NCBI GenBank assembly: GCA_964347325.1
Contig: CAYFYA010000025.1
Span: 1 to 22,936 of the forward strand
Direction: 5' to 3'
DNA: 22,936 nucleotides
From: JAJISG01 sp964347325
Lineage (GTDB): Archaea; Thermoplasmatota; Thermoplasmata; RBG-16-68-12; JAJISG01
Shown: one piece after another, positions 20,913 through 22,936 of the stretch
Layout of the letters: every line of letters starts with the position of its first letter
How positions within the stretch are numbered: position 1 is the first letter of the stretch
The notes under the pieces: generated by a model
The model's database searches: none
Told to the model about the DNA's origin: nothing
The model's input: the letters and a program-made list of their open reading frames with translations, nothing else
Position numbers and translations under genes: made by a program

Positions 20913-21254
20913 CTAGACGTAGAACGACTCCCCACAGGCGCAGCTGGCCTTGGCGTTGGGGTTGTTGATTTTGAAGCCGGCCCCCATGAGGCCGTCCTTG
21001 AAGTCGAGCTCGGAGTTCATAACGTAGAGGGCAGTCATAGGGTCCAGGATTACCTCCACCCCGTTGATCTCCCAGAGAATCTCCTTCTCGCCGGGCGACT
21101 CCTTGGCGAAGTCCATCTGGTAGGTCAGGCCCGCGCAGCCACCGCTGACGACCTTGACCCTGAGGCGGGGTTCCTCCATCCCCTGTTTCGCGGCCAGTTC
21201 CTTTAACTTCTCCGCCGCTTCGGGAGTAACGCTGAAGTTGACCTCAGCCGCCAT
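20913..21254 (-). CDS. A-type iron-sulfur cluster carrier (IscA/ErpA/HesB family)
   Basis: The 113-residue protein carries or inserts Fe-S clusters into client proteins. The three conserved cysteine ligands are present: C40 in SGGCAGLTY, and C105 and C107 in the C-terminal SCACGESF. The N-terminus VNFSVTPEAAEKLKELA and the MGAGFKINNPNA segment (90-101) are typical of the HesB-like domain. Length is normal. The start is ATG 21254, about 35 nt after a TATA-like TTAAAATAG (21285-21293, - strand). It is followed directly by the small partner gene (overlap of one base). Without a neighbouring scaffold or cysteine desulfurase, its exact client is unknown. Family assignment is secure. Confidence 0.95.
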   Translation of the reverse strand: MAAEVNFSVTPEAAEKLKELAAKQGMEEPRLRVKVVSGGCAGLTYQMDFAKESPGEKEILWEINGVEVILDPMTALYVMNSELDFKDGLMGAGFKINNPNAKASCACGESFYV

Positions 21255-21284
21255 GGTAGTCCCAGGTTTTCAAGGAGCTTGTGG

Positions 21285-21293
21285 CTATTTTAA
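21285..21293 (-). promoter_or_regulatory. TATA-box-like element for the Fe-S carrier gene
   Basis: TTAAAATAG on the - strand (21293 to 21285), about 35 nt before ATG 21254. It overlaps the end of the biotin carboxyl carrier gene (stop at 21290), so the Fe-S pair probably has its own promoter inside the preceding operon's tail. Confidence 0.4.
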
Positions 21294-21811
21294 GGTTGTC
21301 TGCTGCCTTCGGCCGGTGGCAATACCGGCTGCAGCACCATGAGGATCTCTTCCTTGCCAACGATGGTGTCGGGGGTCACCCTCACCTCCTTCACCGTGCC
21401 CTTCACGGGAGAGGGGATCTCATTCTGCATCTTCATGGCCTCCAAGATAAGTAGGGGGGCTCCCAGTGGTACCGGATCCCCTACCCGGACAGCCACGCTC
21501 ACCACGCGCCCCGGCATCGGAGCCCTTACGACGCCTCCGACGAGGGCAGGCACCCGCTTCCGCCCTGGACGCATCCCTCCCGAGTCGTTCCCGAAACCCT
21601 CGAAGAGCACCTCCAGGGGCTCGCCGCCTAGGCTAAGCGTCCTCCCCTCGATTTTGAACTCGTAACTCTTGCGTCCTAGCGACACCTTGAAGAAGTCTCG
21701 TTTGGCCTCCACCTTCGTCTTGTAGGTCGATTCGCCGACGGTAACGCTACCGTTAGAGACCTCGACGGGGTATTCGACGCCCTCAAGGACCACGCTGAAC
21801 CTCATGGCCAT
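21290..21811 (-). CDS. Biotin carboxyl carrier protein subunit of an acyl-CoA carboxylase
   Basis: The 173-residue protein carries biotin between the biotin carboxylase and the carboxyltransferase. The biotinylation motif is EAMKMQNEI with K127, inside a C-terminal biotinyl domain (about 92-163: VRAPMPGRVVSVAVRVGD ... SPVKGTVKEV). The N-terminal roughly 75 residues form a beta-rich extension (VVLEGVEYPVEV ... YEFKIEGRTLSL) of the kind seen in acetyl/propionyl-CoA or pyruvate carboxylase alpha chains. GGAGGT (21823 to 21818) sits 6 nt before ATG 21811. The start overlaps the end of the biotin carboxylase gene by 29 nt, so the two are co-translated. No carboxyltransferase gene is in view. Identification is secure; acyl-CoA specificity is open. 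Confidence 0.95.
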   Translation of the reverse strand: MAMRFSVVLEGVEYPVEVSNGSVTVGESTYKTKVEAKRDFFKVSLGRKSYEFKIEGRTLSLGGEPLEVLFEGFGNDSGGMRPGRKRVPALVGGVVRAPMPGRVVSVAVRVGDPVPLGAPLLILEAMKMQNEIPSPVKGTVKEVRVTPDTIVGKEEILMVLQPVLPPAEGSRQP

Positions 21812-22936
21812 AGGTTAACCTCCTCTTGTGGAGCGCCTCACGTCCTGCTTGGGCCCAGGAGCTGGGTTTCTCGCTGCTGGCAGTGAACCTCTCCGTCCTC
21901 CACTGCAGGGCCCCCTGAGAGGCTGCCGCGGCAGCCGCCAGGGCTGCCACGAGCTCCCTCTTCCTTCCCATCTCTCGCGTCCGGATCTTCGCAAGCTCCT
22001 TCCCGATGTTGCGATCCGTGAGGAAGGATGTGGACATCTCCCCCCGGAGGAAGGCCTCGTCTGACATGATGATCCGATGAAGGGGGACGTTCACATGAAC
22101 GCCCTTGATGGATATCTCGTCCAGGGCCCTTCGCATCCTCACTATCGCCTGCTCCCTGTCCCTGCCGTGGGTCATTATTTTGGCCACCAGGGGGTCGTAG
22201 GCGGTGGATATCGACTGGCCGTCCCGCAGGGCCGTGTCCACCCTAACGCCCGGTCCGCCGGGCAGGTACACCTCCTCGACGCGTCCCGGGGAAGGCAGGA
22301 AGTCGTGTAGAGGGTCCTCGGCGTTGATTCTGCACTCCAGGGACCATCCCTGCAGGTCGACGTCCTGCTGCCCGATGGAAAGGCCTTCGCCCGCCGCAAT
22401 GGAGATCTGCTCATGGACCAAGTCGAGCCCTGTAACCAACTCGGTGACGCCGTGCTCGACCTGGAGCCTCGCGTTTACCTCGTTGAAGAAGAACTGACCC
22501 CCGGAGTAGACGTACTCGATGGTGCCAGCGTTCACGTATCCCAGGGCCTCAGCGGCCTTCACCGAGAGGTCTCCGATCTCCTCCCTGACCTCGGCGGTGA
22601 CCACGGGAGAAGGCGCCTCCTCGACTAGCTTTTGGTACCTCCTCTGGATGGAGCACTCCCTCTCACCCAGGTGGATGGCCTTCTTGCCATCGGAGACTAT
22701 CTGGAACTCGATGTGCCGGGCCCCCAAGTGGTACTTCTCCAGGAAGATGTCGGACACCCCGAAGGCCGAGAGGGCGAGGGAGCGAGCCCGAGACAGGGCC
22801 CCCTCCATCTGATCGGACCCTGCCACGATCTCCATGCCGATTCCGCCCCCTCCGCCAGAGATCTTCAGTATGATGGGATAACCCACATCTTCCGCAAGGA
22901 CCATGGCGTCCTCTGCGTCCTTCAGGGGCCGTCCAG
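21783..22936 (-). CDS. Biotin carboxylase subunit, N-terminus cut by window edge
   Basis: Biotin carboxylase uses ATP and bicarbonate to carboxylate biotin on the carrier protein. Only the C-terminal 384 or so residues are present; the frame stays open to the last bases (GRPLKDAEDAM precedes the first ATG at 22904). Seen here are the glycine-rich ATP-grasp loop KISGGGGGIGMEI, the segment EKYHLGARHIEFQI, the HLGERECSIQRRYQKLVEEAP block, and NARLQVEHGVTELVTGLDLV with the catalytic EVNARLQVEH region. The C-terminal domain ends in VNVPLHRIIM followed by an unusual alanine-rich tail (LVAALAAAAAASQG). It precedes the carrier gene with a 29-nt overlap. Identification is secure; the acyl-CoA partner depends on an unseen carboxyltransferase. 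Confidence 0.94.
   Translation of the reverse strand, partial: GRPLKDAEDAMVLAEDVGYPIILKISGGGGGIGMEIVAGSDQMEGALSRARSLALSAFGVSDIFLEKYHLGARHIEFQIVSDGKKAIHLGERECSIQRRYQKLVEEAPSPVVTAEVREEIGDLSVKAAEALGYVNAGTIEYVYSGGQFFFNEVNARLQVEHGVTELVTGLDLVHEQISIAAGEGLSIGQQDVDLQGWSLECRINAEDPLHDFLPSPGRVEEVYLPGGPGVRVDTALRDGQSISTAYDPLVAKIMTHGRDREQAIVRMRRALDEISIKGVHVNVPLHRIIMSDEAFLRGEMSTSFLTDRNIGKELAKIRTREMGRKRELVAALAAAAAASQGALQWRTERFTASSEKPSSWAQAGREALHKRRLTYGHEVQRGP

Noticed and set aside
1..22936. tRNA, rRNA, CRISPR array or insertion sequence
   Set aside because: I found no cloverleaf with conserved T-arm, no regularly spaced direct repeats, and no transposase-like frame or terminal inverted repeats.

Overview
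The window is archaeal. It carries archaeal/eukaryotic-type ribosomal proteins (L7Ae, S28e, L24e, archaeal uS2), the archaeal initiation factor aIF5B, and the archaea-only tRNA-modifying enzyme TiaS. It also shows TATA-box promoters about 25-30 nt upstream of gene starts. GC-rich coding, the gene order and several small archaeal families (DUF5679-type, DUF6015-type) suggest a euryarchaeal lineage, most likely Thermoplasmatota. That last step is inference; no 16S gene is present.

Layout, left to right on the + strand: a small four-helix membrane protein (136-612); an alpha/alpha-toroid protein of the squalene-cyclase/prenyltransferase fold (846-1673); a class I methyltransferase (1742-2470); a nitrilase-superfamily amidohydrolase (2543-3379). 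Next comes a roughly 340-base intergenic stretch with an imperfect direct repeat and hairpins, then a 64-residue two-helix membrane protein. The translation operon L7Ae - S28e - L24e(HhH) - NDK follows (4020-5514). aIF5B has its own promoter and is followed by a small zinc-finger protein, a GNAT acetyltransferase and a small membrane protein (to 8722).

The middle is mostly on the - strand: a site-2 protease (8728-10119), a DUF6015-type protein (10158-10526), and the eno - rpsB - memo operon (13612 down to 10953). A divergent + strand CutA (10655-10969) converges on memo. A 46-residue zinc-ribbon protein (13794-13934) and a class III aminotransferase (14076-15419) are on +. TiaS (-) converges on the aminotransferase and diverges from a SecB-like protein (+, 16836-17255).

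The right end is on the - strand: a bitopic or two-helix surface protein, a remarkable 846-residue protein, an A-type Fe-S carrier with a small partner gene, and biotin carboxyl carrier plus biotin carboxylase running off the window edge. The 846-residue protein combines a zinc ribbon, a helix-hairpin-helix, a repeat motif, a long coiled coil and a degenerate KaiC/RecA domain.

Main points of interest: (1) a hairpin in the L7Ae leader with the geometry of a kink-loop, a candidate L7Ae autoregulatory element; (2) two genes (S28e, nitrilase) whose homologous N-termini have no ATG/GTG/TTG, with ACG and ATC sitting at the right distance from Shine-Dalgarno sequences; (3) the same style of helix-hairpin-helix module fused to ribosomal protein L24e and to the 846-residue protein; (4) that protein's apparently inactivated ATPase core. 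First genes of transcription units look leaderless or nearly so, while internal genes more often have Shine-Dalgarno sites. No tRNA, rRNA, insertion sequence or CRISPR array was seen.
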